A stretch of 12,664 bases of DNA from Deltaproteobacteria bacterium (GTDB lineage: Bacteria; Desulfobacterota; Syntrophia; Syntrophales; UBA2210). A model generated the notes under the pieces. It worked only from the letters and a program-made list of their open reading frames with translations, ran no database searches and was not told the DNA's origin. Of the stretch, positions 12,414 through 12,664 are shown piece after piece. Position 1 is the first letter of the stretch, and every line of letters starts with the position of its first letter. The position numbers and the translations under genes are program-made. The stretch is taken from the NCBI GenBank assembly GCA_016934695.1, contig JAFGSH010000271.1, forward strand, positions 1 through 12,664, written 5' to 3'.

Positions 12414-12664
12414 ATGGAAGGCCACCTGCTGAATTACGGTATTGTCATATTGGGTCTGTCGGTCCTCGTGGTCTTCGTCTGCCATCAGGTCCACGTGCCG
12501 ACGATCGTGGGTTTTCTGCTAACCGGGATACTGGCGGGACCTCATGGGCTGGGACTGGTTGAGGCGGTCCATGAGGTCGAGTTCCTCGCCGAGGTCGGCG
12601 TCGTCCTCCTCCTCTTCACCATCGGGATCGAGTTCTCGCTCAACAGGCTGCTGCAGATCAAGAA
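12414..12664 (+). CDS. CPA2-family cation:proton antiporter, N-terminal part (KefB-like)
   Basis: Only the first 83 residues are inside the window; the gene runs off the right edge. The sequence has a first membrane helix (residues 7-24), then VPTIVGFLLTGILAGPHGLGLV, and a third segment LAEVGVVLLLFTIGIEFSL. These are the hallmark N-terminal motifs of the CPA2 monovalent cation:proton antiporter family, to which KefB and KefC belong. Whether it carries a RCK/TrkA-N regulatory domain cannot be seen. The ATG at 12414 has GGAGGG (12397-12402) eleven bases upstream; an in-frame ATG at 12387 would add nine residues but has no properly spaced binding site. It is divergent from the flavodoxin gene, with about 208 bases between them. 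Confidence 0.88.
   Translation, partial: MEGHLLNYGIVILGLSVLVVFVCHQVHVPTIVGFLLTGILAGPHGLGLVEAVHEVEFLAEVGVVLLLFTIGIEFSLNRLLQIK

Noticed and set aside
1..12664. tRNA, rRNA, CRISPR array, insertion sequence or prophage
   Set aside because: No cloverleaf, spaced repeats, transposase motifs or phage genes were seen on either strand.

Overview
The window looks like a chromosomal piece of a moderately GC-rich Gram-negative bacterium, most likely a Desulfobacterota/Deltaproteobacteria-type anaerobe. This is inferred from the gene mix: a very large Ser/Thr kinase/ATPase/GGDEF protein, PilZ and c-di-GMP signalling, tandem Hsp20 genes, an MsrA with an in-frame UGA at the active site (selenocysteine), and a CPA2 antiporter. 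No rRNA, tRNA, CRISPR array, insertion sequence or phage gene was seen.

Layout. (1) 1-801: 3' part of an MFS transporter. (2) 802-1124: a 323-base gap holding a probable promoter, a perfect 12-bp palindrome and a long leader. (3) 1125-3228: a heat-shock or proteostasis operon of two Hsp20 genes, a J-domain protein with a single zinc-binding site, and a small coiled-coil protein. The DNA just after the coiled-coil gene encodes, in the +1 frame and with no start codon of its own, a peptide with seven regularly spaced cysteines. (4) 3406-3888: a GNAT acetyltransferase whose ribosome binding site lies inside a 13-bp perfect hairpin. (5) 4054-4584: a short ArsP/YraQ-like permease with a good promoter and a leader hairpin. 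(6) 4605-9554 (minus): a 1649-residue kinase-AAA-TPR-GAF-GGDEF protein. It diverges from a second GNAT gene (9665-10162) across two near-consensus promoters, and the GNAT mRNA is probably leaderless. (7) 10194-10751 (minus): a PilZ protein, a plausible receptor for the c-di-GMP made by the large protein. (8) 10910-12205 (minus): a flavodoxin gene followed by an exported MsrA whose catalytic cysteine codon is TGA. The MsrA has a candidate SECIS hairpin just downstream of the TGA and no resolving cysteine. (9) 12414-end: 5' part of a KefB-type CPA2 antiporter.

Two functional themes stand out. One is protein quality control and repair: small heat-shock proteins and a J-protein on one side, a Sec-MsrA with a flavodoxin on the other. 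The other is signal transduction, where a multidomain kinase/diguanylate cyclase sits close to a PilZ receptor. The main candidates for new biology are the Sec-MsrA lacking a resolving cysteine and the frame-shifted Cys-rich tail of the heat-shock operon.
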